Source: JANPCX01 sp031431125
Lineage (GTDB): Bacteria > Pseudomonadota > Gammaproteobacteria > Burkholderiales > Burkholderiaceae_C
Assembly: GCA_031431125.1 (NCBI GenBank)
Contig: JANPCX010000089.1
Coordinates: 9,825 to 73,824, forward strand
Direction of reading: 5' to 3'
DNA: 64,000 nt
The notes beneath the pieces were generated by a model, which was not told where the DNA came from, searched no databases, and saw nothing but the letters and a program-made list of their open reading frames with translations. The first letter of the stretch is position 1, and the number at the start of each line of letters is the position of its first letter. The position numbers and the translations under genes are program-made. This document shows positions 9,590 to 18,271 of the stretch, in pieces.

Positions 9590-10468
9590 ATGGCCATTCG
9601 ATTTGATGACCGTGTCGCCTTGGTGACCGGGGCGGCCGCCGGTTTGGGCCGAGCCCATGCATTGGCCTTGGCCGCACGCGGCGCCAAGGTGGTCGTCAAC
9701 GACATTGGTACGGGGGCACAAGCGGTCGCCGACGAGATCAACGCTGCCGGTGGGGAGGCGCTGGCCTGTGTGGCCAGCGTGACCGATCCTGCGGCCGTCG
9801 ATGCCATGGTGGCCGACGCCATGCAGCGCTGGGGACGTGTGGACATTCTCGTGAACAACGCTGGAATCCTGCGCGACAAGTCTTTCGCCAAGATGAGCTT
9901 GGAAGACTTCGCCCTGGTGATGAATGTTCACCTCATGGGCGCGGTGCATTGCTGCAAAGCGGTGTGGGACATCATGCGGGCCCAAAACTACGGGCGCATC
10001 GTGATGACCACCTCGTCCTCGGGTTTGTGGGGCAACTTTGGACAGTCCAACTACGGAGCCGCCAAGATGGCTTTGGTGGGCCTGATGCAAACCCTGGCTT
10101 TAGAGGGCGAGAAACACAACATCCGTGTCAATGCGCTGGCTCCTACAGCCGCCACCGACATGACTGCCAACTTGATGCCGGCGAACATGTTGGAAGTGTT
10201 GTCGACTCAGGCGGTGACACCCGCGTTGCTCTACTTGGTTTCAAGCGACGCCCCGACCCGGGCGATTGTCTGCGCCGGTGCAGGCTCGTTTGAGCGCGCC
10301 CATGTCACGTTGACACAAGGCGTGCATATCGCGCCAGATGCTTGGAGCGCCGAGGAGATAGCGGCCCGTTTTGACGCCATCAGCGACCGCGCAGACGACA
10401 TGGTGCCCGCCAGTGGCAATGCCCAAACCATGCATGAACTCGGCAAGGCGAGCTCGTCAAAAGTTTAG
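9590..10468 (+). CDS. SDR oxidoreductase, (3R)-hydroxyacyl-CoA dehydrogenase type
   Basis: Short-chain dehydrogenase/reductase with the NAD(P)-binding TGAAAGLG near residue 13, the structural NNAGI, the catalytic serine region TTSSSGLWGN and the active site YGAAK. Sequence after the active site (TLALEGEKHNIRVNALAPTAATDMT) resembles the dehydrogenase unit of multifunctional peroxisomal-type enzymes that oxidise (3R)-hydroxyacyl-CoA; substrate choice is inference. ATG 9590 was preferred over a GTG at 9572 that overlaps the rnr stop, because GAGG stands 10 bp before it. Its stop overlaps the stop of the convergent nnr gene by 3 bp. Confidence 0.85.
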   Translation: MAIRFDDRVALVTGAAAGLGRAHALALAARGAKVVVNDIGTGAQAVADEINAAGGEALACVASVTDPAAVDAMVADAMQRWGRVDILVNNAGILRDKSFAKMSLEDFALVMNVHLMGAVHCCKAVWDIMRAQNYGRIVMTTSSSGLWGNFGQSNYGAAKMALVGLMQTLALEGEKHNIRVNALAPTAATDMTANLMPANMLEVLSTQAVTPALLYLVSSDAPTRAIVCAGAGSFERAHVTLTQGVHIAPDAWSAEEIAARFDAISDRADDMVPASGNAQTMHELGKASSSKV

Positions 10469-12018
10469 GTTGCCCGGTTGGCTGCGGCCAGCATCATCTC
10501 CACCAGTTCACCCGCGCGAAGCGGATGAATTCCTGCACGGTCCGCCGCCAGGCCATGCAGGCAAACCGCTGCCTTGCTCACCTGCAGAGCCAAGGCGGCG
10601 GTGGACACACCACGGTCTTGCTCGCCTGACTGCACGGCCCACAGACCAGCCAGCCAGCCCGCCAAAACATCGCCTGTCCCTGCCGTTGCCAGCGCAGCAT
10701 TGCCGGTTCCGTTGATCCAGGGGGCTGCGTCAATGGCTTTGGGTGTGGCCACCACCGTACCCGAGCCTTTAAGCACCACGATGGCGCCCATTTGCTCGGC
10801 CAGTTGGGTCGCTGCGGTCAGCCTTGAGGCTTGTACGTCGGACACGCTGCAGCCCAACAAACGTGCGGTTTCCAAGGGGTGGGGCGTGAGCACCGTGGCC
10901 AGTCCTTTGGCGCTTCGCGCTTGCAAGAGTTGGCGCAGCATGCTGTCTTGGCCGACCGCGTTGAGCGCGTCCGCATCCACCACCAGGCGCGTGGCCGAAC
11001 TCAATAAACGCGGCAAAGCGGCCGCTACCGCGTCACCACCGCCGCAGCCGACCACCACGGTGCAGCGTTCCAGGGTTTGTTTCGATTCCGGCCACCCTGT
11101 GGGCCGCAGCATCAGCTCGGGCCGAAGCGAATCGACATCCCGCGTTGGCTCGTCGAGCAAACTGACATAAACCCGGCCACTGCCAGCGGCCAGCGCAGCG
11201 CGTGCGGCGAGCAAAGCGGCGCCCGACATCCCGTGGGCGCCGCCCACCACCAAGGTGTCGCCTTGACTGCCTTTGTGGGCGCTGTGGTTGGGGGCTGCGC
11301 TGTGGCAGCTGTCCAAGCCGATCAAGCGGGCATCGGGTAGCTCTGCGGTTTGTTGTCCCAACCCATCAAAAAACACGACACCCGCGTGGTCCCGCCCTTG
11401 GGCGGTGAAGAGGCCGGGCTTCAGGGTGAGCAAGGACAGGGTGTGGGAGGCCCGAACGGCGGTGTCCCCCAGGAGCCGACCCGTGTCGGCGCAAAGGCCA
11501 GAAGGCAGGTCCACCGAGAGCACCGTACAGCCGCAGGTATTGAGCTGCAGGATTCTTTCGGCCAGAAGCCCGCTCGGCGCGCGGGTGGCGCCAATACCAA
11601 GCAGGGCGTCGATGGCCAAGTCGCCCGGTTGCAGCGGTGGGGCGTGCTCGACCAACGTGACCCCGGCGGCGAGTGCACGTTGACGTGCATCGAGCGCGTC
11701 TGGCGGTAAGTCGCCTGGAGCGGGCAGCGGCGTGACCCGCACGTTTTTCCCCGCCGTCTGCAGGTGAAAGGCAGCCTCCCAGCCATCGCCGCCGTTGTTG
11801 CCCGGGCCGGTGGCGATCCAAACCAGAATGGCGTGGGGCGTCAGGGCCAAGGCCAGGCGCGCCGTCGCCAGGCCTGCCCGCCGCATCAGGGTGTGCTGCG
11901 GCAGAACGGCCTGCATGGCCGCTTCGATACGGCGCGTGCTGGCGGTGCCGTAAAGCGGCGTGGCGGCGGTTGCTGGCAGAACGGGTTGCATCGCAAGGCC
12001 CCCAGGCGTGGCTGGCAT
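10465..12018 (-). CDS. nnr: Bifunctional NAD(P)H-hydrate repair enzyme (epimerase plus ADP/ATP-dependent dehydratase)
   Basis: Repairs hydrated NADH and NADPH. The N-terminal YjeF epimerase domain (residues about 20-220) contains the glycine-rich ATGPGNNGGDGWEAA. The C-terminal carbohydrate-kinase-like dehydratase domain contains GGAHGMSGAALLAARAALAAG and the catalytic GTGDVLAGWLAG. Length 517 is normal for the fused form. It points against the SDR gene and overlaps its stop. An internal ATG at 11991 is an alternative start. Its 5' end faces the rpsB leader. Confidence 0.93.
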   Translation of the reverse strand: MPATPGGLAMQPVLPATAATPLYGTASTRRIEAAMQAVLPQHTLMRRAGLATARLALALTPHAILVWIATGPGNNGGDGWEAAFHLQTAGKNVRVTPLPAPGDLPPDALDARQRALAAGVTLVEHAPPLQPGDLAIDALLGIGATRAPSGLLAERILQLNTCGCTVLSVDLPSGLCADTGRLLGDTAVRASHTLSLLTLKPGLFTAQGRDHAGVVFFDGLGQQTAELPDARLIGLDSCHSAAPNHSAHKGSQGDTLVVGGAHGMSGAALLAARAALAAGSGRVYVSLLDEPTRDVDSLRPELMLRPTGWPESKQTLERCTVVVGCGGGDAVAAALPRLLSSATRLVVDADALNAVGQDSMLRQLLQARSAKGLATVLTPHPLETARLLGCSVSDVQASRLTAATQLAEQMGAIVVLKGSGTVVATPKAIDAAPWINGTGNAALATAGTGDVLAGWLAGLWAVQSGEQDRGVSTAALALQVSKAAVCLHGLAADRAGIHPLRAGELVEMMLAAANRAT

Positions 12019-12020
12019 GC

Positions 12021-12186
12021 TAGAATCTGCGGGTTTACCTCAGGACAGGTTTGATGTTGAGTTCAACATCGACCGTCTGGATGAGGTGACAAATCGCGAA
12101 TCCAGCCACCAAAAGGTGCGGCCAACCCGTTTCACGGGGCCAGTCGTTCAGGCCGGATTCTAGAACCAACCTTTGGAGATTCTCCT
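12021..12186 (+). promoter_or_regulatory. rpsB leader with palindromic hairpin
   Basis: A TAGAAT -10-like box at 12021-12026 is followed by a long untranslated leader. The leader contains a perfect 8-bp inverted repeat GATGTTGA-GT-TCAACATC (12053-12070). In other proteobacteria ribosomal protein S2 represses rpsB-tsf by binding its own leader, so this hairpin is a candidate binding element. That role is inference, and the -35 box is poor. Confidence 0.45.
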
Positions 12187-12933
12187 ATGTCAGTCACCAT
12201 GCGTGAAATGCTGGAAGCCGGTGTGCACTTTGGCCACCAAACCCGCTTCTGGAACCCCAAGATGGCTCCGTACATCTACGGCCATCGCAACAAAATCCAC
12301 ATCATCAACCTCGAGAAGACGCAGCCGCTCTTCAACGATGCGTTGAAATTCGTGCGCCAGCTCGCTGCCAAGCGCGGCACCATTTTGATGGTCGGCACCA
12401 AGCGCCAAGCGCGTGAGGTGGTGGCTTTGGAAGCTGGACGTGCAGGTATGCCTTTCGTTGACCAGCGCTGGTTAGGCGGCATGCTCACCAACTTCAAAAC
12501 CGTCAAAGGTTCCTTGAAGCGCCTGAAGGAAATGCAAGCGCAAATCGAAGCCGGCACCGAAATCCGCATCAAAAAAGAAGCGCTGATGTTCGAGCGTGAG
12601 TTGGCCAAATTGGAAAAAGACATTGGCGGCATTCAAAACATGAATGCATTGCCTGATGCAATTTTTGTGATCGACGTGGGTTACCACAAGATCGCCGTTG
12701 CCGAAGCCAAAAAGCTCGGTATTCCCGTGGTCGGCATCGTCGACTCCAACCACTCGCCTTTGGGCGTGGACTACGTCATCCCGGGTAACGACGACTCGGC
12801 CAAAGCTGTGGCGCTGTATGCCCGTGCCATCGCCGATGCGGTGCTGGAAGGCAAAGCCAACGCCACCAATGAAGTCGTGCAAGCTGTTGCGGCCGACGGT
12901 GATGAGTTTGTGGAAGTCAGCGAAGCTGCCTGA
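12187..12933 (+). CDS. rpsB: 30S ribosomal protein S2
   Basis: S2 binds at the head-body junction of the 30S subunit and recruits S1. The 248-residue protein starts with the conserved MREMLEAGVHFGHQTRFWNP and contains FVDQRWLGGMLTNFKT and GIVDSNHSPLGVDYVIPGNDD, all diagnostic. Start ATG is preceded by GGAGA. It heads the rpsB-tsf-pyrH-frr cluster, with an internal terminator before tsf. Confidence 0.98.
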   Translation: MSVTMREMLEAGVHFGHQTRFWNPKMAPYIYGHRNKIHIINLEKTQPLFNDALKFVRQLAAKRGTILMVGTKRQAREVVALEAGRAGMPFVDQRWLGGMLTNFKTVKGSLKRLKEMQAQIEAGTEIRIKKEALMFERELAKLEKDIGGIQNMNALPDAIFVIDVGYHKIAVAEAKKLGIPVVGIVDSNHSPLGVDYVIPGNDDSAKAVALYARAIADAVLEGKANATNEVVQAVAADGDEFVEVSEAA

Positions 12934-12978
12934 GTACACGCCCCTCTCACGAAAGCGGTGAACGCGCCGTGAGAACCA

Positions 12979-13005
12979 AAAGGGGCTGATTCAGCCCCTT
13001 TTTTT
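12979..13005 (+). terminator. Rho-independent terminator/attenuator between rpsB and tsf
   Basis: Perfect stem AAGGGGCTGA/TTCAGCCCCTT followed by a run of T. It lies between two genes usually co-transcribed, so partial termination would lower tsf relative to rpsB; the degree cannot be judged from sequence. Confidence 0.8.
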
Positions 13006-13066
13006 CAAGTCAATTTCATATTCGCGCTGCTCATTGATTGGGCAGCCAGTTAAACGGAGAAACAAC

Positions 13067-13987
13067 ATGCCCGCCATTACCGCCAGCCTGGTAGCCGAAC
13101 TGCGCGCCAAAACCGATGCCCCCATGATGGAGTGCAAAAAAGCCTTGACCGAAGCCGAAGGCGACATGGCCAAAGCGGAAGAGTTGCTGCGCGTCAAGCT
13201 GGGCAGCAAGGCGGGCAAAGCCTCGGCCCGGGTCACAGCCGAAGGTGTCGTCACCGCCGTGATTGAAGGCCAAGTTGGCGCCATGGTGGAAGTGAACTGC
13301 GAAACCGACTTCGTCACCAAAAACGATTCCTTCTTGGCGTTCGCGCGCGCTTGCGCCGAGTTGGTCGCCAAGAGCAATCCGGCTGATGTCGCCGCGCTGT
13401 CTGCCTTGCACTACAGCCAAGACGGTTTTGGCCCCACCTTGGAAGACGTGCGCAAAGGTTTGATCGGAAAAATTGGCGAGAACATGTCCATTCGCCGCTT
13501 CAAGCGTTTTGGTGGTGGCAGCAAGCTGGCCAACTACCTGCACGGCACCCGAATTGGCGTGGTGGTGGAATTTGATGGCGACGATGTGGCCGCCAAGGAT
13601 GTCGCCATGCATGTCGCCGCGATGAAGCCGGTTTCTCTGTCTTCAAGCGACGTGCCCGCCGACTTGATCGAAAAAGAGCGCGCCGTTGCGGCTGGCAAAG
13701 CCGCCGAAGATGCCAAAGAAGCCCAAGCGGCTGGCAAGACGGTTCAGTCCGCTGAAATTGTGGCCAAGCGCATTGAAGGCTCGGTGCAAAAGTACCTCAA
13801 GGAAGTCAGCCTCTTCAACCAAACCTTTGTCAAGAACGACAAACAAACGGTCGAACAAATGCTCAAAGCAGCCAGCACCACCGTCAAGGGCTTCACGCTC
13901 TACGTGGTGGGCGAGGGCATTGAGAAGAAGGTGGACGACTTCGCAGCCGAGGTCGCCGCGCAAGTGGCTGCGGCCAAGGGCGGTTGA
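13067..13987 (+). CDS. tsf: Elongation factor Ts
   Basis: Guanine nucleotide exchange factor of EF-Tu. Family hallmarks are LRAKTDAPMMECKKALTEAEGD near the N-terminus (TDFVTKNDSF follows near residue 80), which forms the EF-Tu contact surface. The ATG at 13067 follows an AACGGAGAAACAAC ribosome site and yields 306 residues; the longer frame from 13034 would add eleven unsupported residues. It follows rpsB after a terminator and precedes pyrH. Confidence 0.97.
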   Translation: MPAITASLVAELRAKTDAPMMECKKALTEAEGDMAKAEELLRVKLGSKAGKASARVTAEGVVTAVIEGQVGAMVEVNCETDFVTKNDSFLAFARACAELVAKSNPADVAALSALHYSQDGFGPTLEDVRKGLIGKIGENMSIRRFKRFGGGSKLANYLHGTRIGVVVEFDGDDVAAKDVAMHVAAMKPVSLSSSDVPADLIEKERAVAAGKAAEDAKEAQAAGKTVQSAEIVAKRIEGSVQKYLKEVSLFNQTFVKNDKQTVEQMLKAASTTVKGFTLYVVGEGIEKKVDDFAAEVAAQVAAAKGG

Positions 13988-14008
13988 TCTTTCCTTTTTG
14001 ACAGACAG

Positions 14009-14043
14009 GTGGCGGGTCGCGGGGTTTCAACGAGCCGCCACCA
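14009..14043 (+). repeat. Inverted repeat in tsf-pyrH gap
   Basis: GGTGGCGG and CCGCCACC form an 8-bp stem around a 19-base loop between tsf and pyrH. There is no T tract, so it is not a classical terminator; it may stabilise or separate the tsf and pyrH messages. Confidence 0.3.
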
Positions 14044-14088
14044 CGTTAGACTTCTCCCTCATCATCCATTGAAGAAAGTGCGCCCCGC

Positions 14089-14799
14089 ATGCCTGCATAC
14101 AAGCGAATACTTCTGAAGTTGTCTGGTGAAGCGCTGATGGGCGACGATGCCTATGGCATCAACCGGGCCACCATTGTTCGCATGGTGCGCGAGGTGCAAG
14201 AGGTGACGCAATTGGGCTGCGAGGTCGCAGTGGTCATCGGTGGCGGCAATATTTTCCGCGGCGTCGCGGGTGGCTCAGTCGGCATGGACCGCGCCACCGC
14301 CGACTACATGGGTATGTTGGCCACCGTGATGAATGCACTGGCCTTGGCCGACACCATGCGCCAAGAAGGCATGACGGCCCGGGTGATGTCGGCCATTGCG
14401 ATTGAACAGGTCGTCGAGCCCTATGTGCGCCCCAAAGCGCTGCAATACCTGGAAGAGGGCAAGATCGTCATCTTCGCGGCTGGCACTGGCAATCCGTTCT
14501 TCACCACCGACACAGCGGCCGCCTTGCGCGGTGCAGAGATCGGTGCGGAAGTGGTCCTCAAGGCCACCAAGGTTGATGGTGTTTACACCGCTGACCCCAA
14601 GAAGGATCCCACTGCCACACGCTACACCACGATCAGTTTTGACGAAGCCATCGCCAAAAACCTGCAGGTGCTCGATGCCACCGCGTTTGCGCTGTGCCGC
14701 GATCAAAAACTTCCGATCAAAGTCTTCAGTATTTTTAAGCCCGGTGCGCTCAAACGTGTGGTGCTGGGTGAGGACGAGGGCACCCTCGTTCACGTCTGA
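14089..14799 (+). CDS. pyrH: UMP kinase
   Basis: Bacterial-type UMP kinase (amino-acid kinase fold, hexameric, GTP-activated in other proteobacteria) making UDP. The 236-residue sequence shows LKLSGEALMGDDAYGI at the phosphate-binding N-terminus, VIGGGNIFRGV, and the nucleotide-binding DGVYTADPKKDPTA. Length is typical. It stands between tsf and frr in the conserved order. Confidence 0.97.
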   Translation: MPAYKRILLKLSGEALMGDDAYGINRATIVRMVREVQEVTQLGCEVAVVIGGGNIFRGVAGGSVGMDRATADYMGMLATVMNALALADTMRQEGMTARVMSAIAIEQVVEPYVRPKALQYLEEGKIVIFAAGTGNPFFTTDTAAALRGAEIGAEVVLKATKVDGVYTADPKKDPTATRYTTISFDEAIAKNLQVLDATAFALCRDQKLPIKVFSIFKPGALKRVVLGEDEGTLVHV

Positions 14800-14822
14800 A
14801 CCAGCCCGTCACAGGAAATGCC

Positions 14823-15383
14823 ATGACCACCGCTGAAATTCAAAAAAACACAGAACAAAAAATGGGCCGCTCGATTGAAGCCCTGAAGAATGATCTGCAA
14901 AAGATTCGCACCGGCCGTGCACACCCGGGCATCTTGGACCAGGTCAACGTGGACTACTACGGCTCCATGGTGCCCATCGGCCAAGTCGCCAATGTGACCT
15001 TGCTCGACGCCCGCACGATCAGTGTTCAGCCTTGGGAAAAAGGCATGGGTGCCAAAATTGAGAAGGCCATTCGTGAAAGCGATCTGGGCCTGAACCCTGC
15101 GTCACAGGGCGATTTGATCCGCGTGCCCATGCCCGCTTTGACGGAAGAACGCCGCAAAGACTTGACCAAGGTGGTTCGCAACGCCGGTGAAGATGCGCGT
15201 ATCGCCATTCGTAACCTGCGCCGCGACGCCAACGAGCAGGCCAAAAAAATGCTCAAGGAAAAATTGATCTCTGAGGATGATGAACGTCGCTCCCTAGAAG
15301 ACTCGCAGAAGCTGACCGACCGCTACATTGCCGAGGTGGATCGTTTGGTGGCTGCCAAAGAAGCCGAAGTGTTGGCCGTCTAG
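14823..15383 (+). CDS. frr: Ribosome recycling factor
   Basis: Splits the post-termination ribosome together with EF-G. The 186-residue, three-helix-bundle protein contains LKNDLQKIRTGRAHPGILDQ, the central beta domain DYYGSMVPIGQVANV, and RKDLTKVVRNAGEDARIAIRN near the end. It lies 23 bp after pyrH. Confidence 0.97.
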   Translation: MTTAEIQKNTEQKMGRSIEALKNDLQKIRTGRAHPGILDQVNVDYYGSMVPIGQVANVTLLDARTISVQPWEKGMGAKIEKAIRESDLGLNPASQGDLIRVPMPALTEERRKDLTKVVRNAGEDARIAIRNLRRDANEQAKKMLKEKLISEDDERRSLEDSQKLTDRYIAEVDRLVAAKEAEVLAV

Positions 15384-15461
15384 TACTGCGTTTTGCCGCT
15401 GGCTTTCACGGACACCTCAACGCGTTTTCAGACCCTGTCTGCTGTACCTTTGTCCGTCAAC

Positions 15462-16214
15462 ATGTCTGCCAAACCATCCAATGCCGTGCCCGCGCGGCCA
15501 CGCCATATTGGCATCGTGATGGACGGCAACGGCCGCTGGGCGAAACGCCGTTTCATGCCGCGTTACTTTGGCCACAAATATGGGGTTGACGCGCTGGTCA
15601 AGATGGTTCTGGCTTGCGCTGACCGTGGCGTGGACTACCTGACTGTGTTCGCTTTCTCGTCAGAGAATTGGAAACGCCCGTCTGACGAGGTGTCTGGGCT
15701 GATGGGTTTGGTCATGATAGGGGTGACCAAGTACCTGGCCAGGCTGGCCACACAAGGGGTGCGTATTCGCATCATTGGCGACCGCGACGCGGTTCCTGAA
15801 AAGCTGCGCAAGGTCTGGGAAGAAGTCGAGAGCACTACCGAACACAACACGCGTATCACCTTGTCGGTGGCCTTCAACTATGGTGGCCGCTGGGATATGG
15901 TGCAAGCCTGCAAACGCGCCATGCTGGACGGCGTTGCACCGCAAGACTTGACTGAGGCGCGCTTGTCGCGATACATGGCCCTGAGTTACGCCCCCGATCC
16001 TGATCTCATCATTCGCACCGGTGGCGAAAAGCGCATCAGCAATTTTTTGCTGTGGCAGGCAGCCTATGCCGAACTGGTGTTTACCGACTGCCTGTGGCCC
16101 GAGTTTGGCGAGGCCGAGCTCGATGCGGCTTTGATGGATTTTGCGCGGCGTGACCGCCGATTCGGACTGCTCAAAGACAGCCCACCGATTACGAACGTGT
16201 CTGCGACCGCGTGA
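15462..16214 (+). CDS. uppS: Undecaprenyl diphosphate synthase (cis-prenyltransferase)
   Basis: Extends farnesyl diphosphate to the C55 carrier used for peptidoglycan and polysaccharide synthesis. The signature HIGIVMDGNGRWAKRR holds the catalytic Asp. Substrate motifs FAFSSENWKRP and the C-terminal RTGGEKRISNFLLWQ are present. The frame opens at TTG 15393, but the first residues there have no family resemblance, so ATG 15462 (250 residues, MSAKPSNAVPARPRH) is chosen. The stop overlaps the GTG start of cdsA. Confidence 0.95.
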   Translation: MSAKPSNAVPARPRHIGIVMDGNGRWAKRRFMPRYFGHKYGVDALVKMVLACADRGVDYLTVFAFSSENWKRPSDEVSGLMGLVMIGVTKYLARLATQGVRIRIIGDRDAVPEKLRKVWEEVESTTEHNTRITLSVAFNYGGRWDMVQACKRAMLDGVAPQDLTEARLSRYMALSYAPDPDLIIRTGGEKRISNFLLWQAAYAELVFTDCLWPEFGEAELDAALMDFARRDRRFGLLKDSPPITNVSATA

Positions 16215-17059
16215 CCATGCTGCGCCAACGAATCATCACTGCATTGGTCCTGCTTGCTGTCTTGTTACCCGCCGTTTTTTCCTCGCTCACCTGGCCGTTT
16301 GCGCTCCTGAGTTTGCTGATGATCGGTGCGGCAGGTTGGGAGTGGGGTCGACTCAACGGCTTGGCACCAAGGCTCGCTTTGCTCATGGGTGGCGCATTGG
16401 CTGTGGCAGGGCTGTGGGTCTGGTGGTCGGGCTGGGCGGCCCACGTCCCCGATGCGCTGTGGTCCATCGCCGCCATGTTGTGGGTCGCAGGTGGTGCTTT
16501 CACGCTCTACGGGGGCGTCAAGCAGTGGCCAAGATGGCCGTCCGGTCTGCGTTTGCTGGGCGGTTTGCTGGCCTTGGGTCTGGCTTGGTTGGCCATGATG
16601 GGCGCCAAGTCACTCGGTTTGAATTTCTTGCTCTCGGTGTTGTGTTTGGTTTGGATGGCTGATGTAGCTGCCTACTTTGGCGGACGCCAATTTGGGCGTC
16701 GGAAACTCGCGCCGTCCATCAGCCCGGGCAAGTCGTGGGCGGGTGTTTACAGCGGTGTCCTTGGGGTGTTGCTGTTGGCGGCATTTTGGTTGTGGCTGGA
16801 CAGCCAATTCGTGGTGGATTCCCCGAGTATTTTTTCCATCGTTTTCCGTGGCGCAGGGTTGCTGGGTTTGGTGCTTGCCGTGTTGTTGCTGTGTGCAATG
16901 AGTGTGGTGGGCGACCTCGTGGAGTCGTTGGTCAAACGTTGTGCAGGCGCCAAAGACAGCAGCCAGCTCTTGCCTGGCCACGGGGGTGTTCTGGACCGCA
17001 TTGACGCCTTGATCCCCGTCTTTCCTTTGGCCGTGGCCATCCATCAGTTGTTTCCATGA
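16211..17059 (+). CDS. cdsA: Phosphatidate cytidylyltransferase
   Basis: Integral membrane enzyme making CDP-diacylglycerol, the precursor of all phospholipids. The protein is largely hydrophobic with about eight membrane segments and ends with the full CDS signature SLVKRCAGAKDSSQLLPGHG followed by GVLDRID (about residues 237-263). The GTG start overlaps the uppS stop as GTGA; an ATG two codons later (16217) is an alternative. Its own stop overlaps the dxr start as ATGA. Confidence 0.95.
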   Translation: MTMLRQRIITALVLLAVLLPAVFSSLTWPFALLSLLMIGAAGWEWGRLNGLAPRLALLMGGALAVAGLWVWWSGWAAHVPDALWSIAAMLWVAGGAFTLYGGVKQWPRWPSGLRLLGGLLALGLAWLAMMGAKSLGLNFLLSVLCLVWMADVAAYFGGRQFGRRKLAPSISPGKSWAGVYSGVLGVLLLAAFWLWLDSQFVVDSPSIFSIVFRGAGLLGLVLAVLLLCAMSVVGDLVESLVKRCAGAKDSSQLLPGHGGVLDRIDALIPVFPLAVAIHQLFP

Positions 17060-18255
17060 CAAGCCCAAAACTACAACGCTTGTGCATCTTGGGTGCGACG
17101 GGCTCTATCGGTAAAAGCACGCTGGATGTGGCTGCACGCCATCCCGATCGGTTTGAAATTTTCGCCCTCACCGCGCACCGGCAAATCGACGAGTTGTTCA
17201 AGTTGTGTCAGCAGTACAGACCGCGTTTTGCTGCCCTGGGTGACGCTTCGCAAGCACGCCTCTTGCGGGGCCAGCTTCGCGCCAACCACATTCCCACCGA
17301 AGTGCTGGATGGCGCACAGGCCCTGAGCGATCTCGCAGCACACCCAGAAGTCACCACGGTGATGGCCGCGGTAGTAGGTGCTGCGGGACTGCCGGCTTGT
17401 CTGGCCGCTGCAAGGTCGGGCAAACGTTTGTTGCTTGCCAACAAAGAAGCGTTGGTGGTCGGCGGGGCTCTTTTCATGCAGGCGGTGAAGGAGGGCGGCG
17501 CTGAACTCATTCCGATCGACAGCGAGCATTCCGCGATTTTTCAGTGTTTGCCCGAAGACCGATGTAGCTGGCCGGACCGGATTCAACACATCGTGCTCAC
17601 CGCATCGGGTGGGCCGTTTCGTGATCGTGATCCAACCACTTTGAGCGACGTGACGCCCGAGCAGGCCTGTGCGCACCCTAACTGGGTCATGGGTAGAAAA
17701 ATATCGGTCGATTCGGCCACCATGATGAACAAGGCTTTGGAGGTGATCGAAGCGCGTTGGCTGTTCGATCTGACGCCAGAGCAAATCCAGGTGGTCATCC
17801 ATCCGCAAAGCGTGGTGCATTCCATGGTGGTTTGTCGAGACCAGTCTGTGCTGGCGCAACTGGGGACGCCCGACATGCGAGGCCCGATTGCTTTCGGTTT
17901 GGCCTACCCCGAGCGCATTGAATGCGGTGCCCAGGCGTTGAATTTTTCTGTCGCAAGCCAGATGAATTTCTCCCCCCCCGACACCCAGCGCTACCCCGGC
18001 TTGCCCTTGGCCTGGCAGGCGCTGCGGTCTGTTGGCGGCACAACCGCCGTGCTCAACGCCGCCAACGAAGAAGCCGTGGACGCGTTCTTGAACCATGGGC
18101 TGCGGTTCGATCAAATTCATGCAGTCAATGCCGACACCTTGGCCAAGGTGTCGGTGAGTACACAAGATTCGGCTTCGATCGAAGATCTGCTGGCCTTGGA
18201 CAATCGGGCCCGCGTCCTGGCCAGGGCGCTGATCGCAGGTCTGCGCCCACACTAA
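17056..18255 (+). CDS. dxr: 1-deoxy-D-xylulose-5-phosphate reductoisomerase
   Basis: Makes 2-C-methyl-D-erythritol 4-phosphate in the MEP isoprenoid pathway, target of fosmidomycin. Visible are the NADPH motif GATGSIGKSTLDVAARHP, LLANKEALVVGG, the metal/substrate site IDSEHSAIFQCL and MMNKALEVIEARWLFDL. Length 399 is normal. It is translationally coupled to cdsA (ATGA) and precedes rseP. Confidence 0.97.
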   Translation: MTSPKLQRLCILGATGSIGKSTLDVAARHPDRFEIFALTAHRQIDELFKLCQQYRPRFAALGDASQARLLRGQLRANHIPTEVLDGAQALSDLAAHPEVTTVMAAVVGAAGLPACLAAARSGKRLLLANKEALVVGGALFMQAVKEGGAELIPIDSEHSAIFQCLPEDRCSWPDRIQHIVLTASGGPFRDRDPTTLSDVTPEQACAHPNWVMGRKISVDSATMMNKALEVIEARWLFDLTPEQIQVVIHPQSVVHSMVVCRDQSVLAQLGTPDMRGPIAFGLAYPERIECGAQALNFSVASQMNFSPPDTQRYPGLPLAWQALRSVGGTTAVLNAANEEAVDAFLNHGLRFDQIHAVNADTLAKVSVSTQDSASIEDLLALDNRARVLARALIAGLRPH

Positions 18256-18271
18256 CGATTGAGCATTCTCC

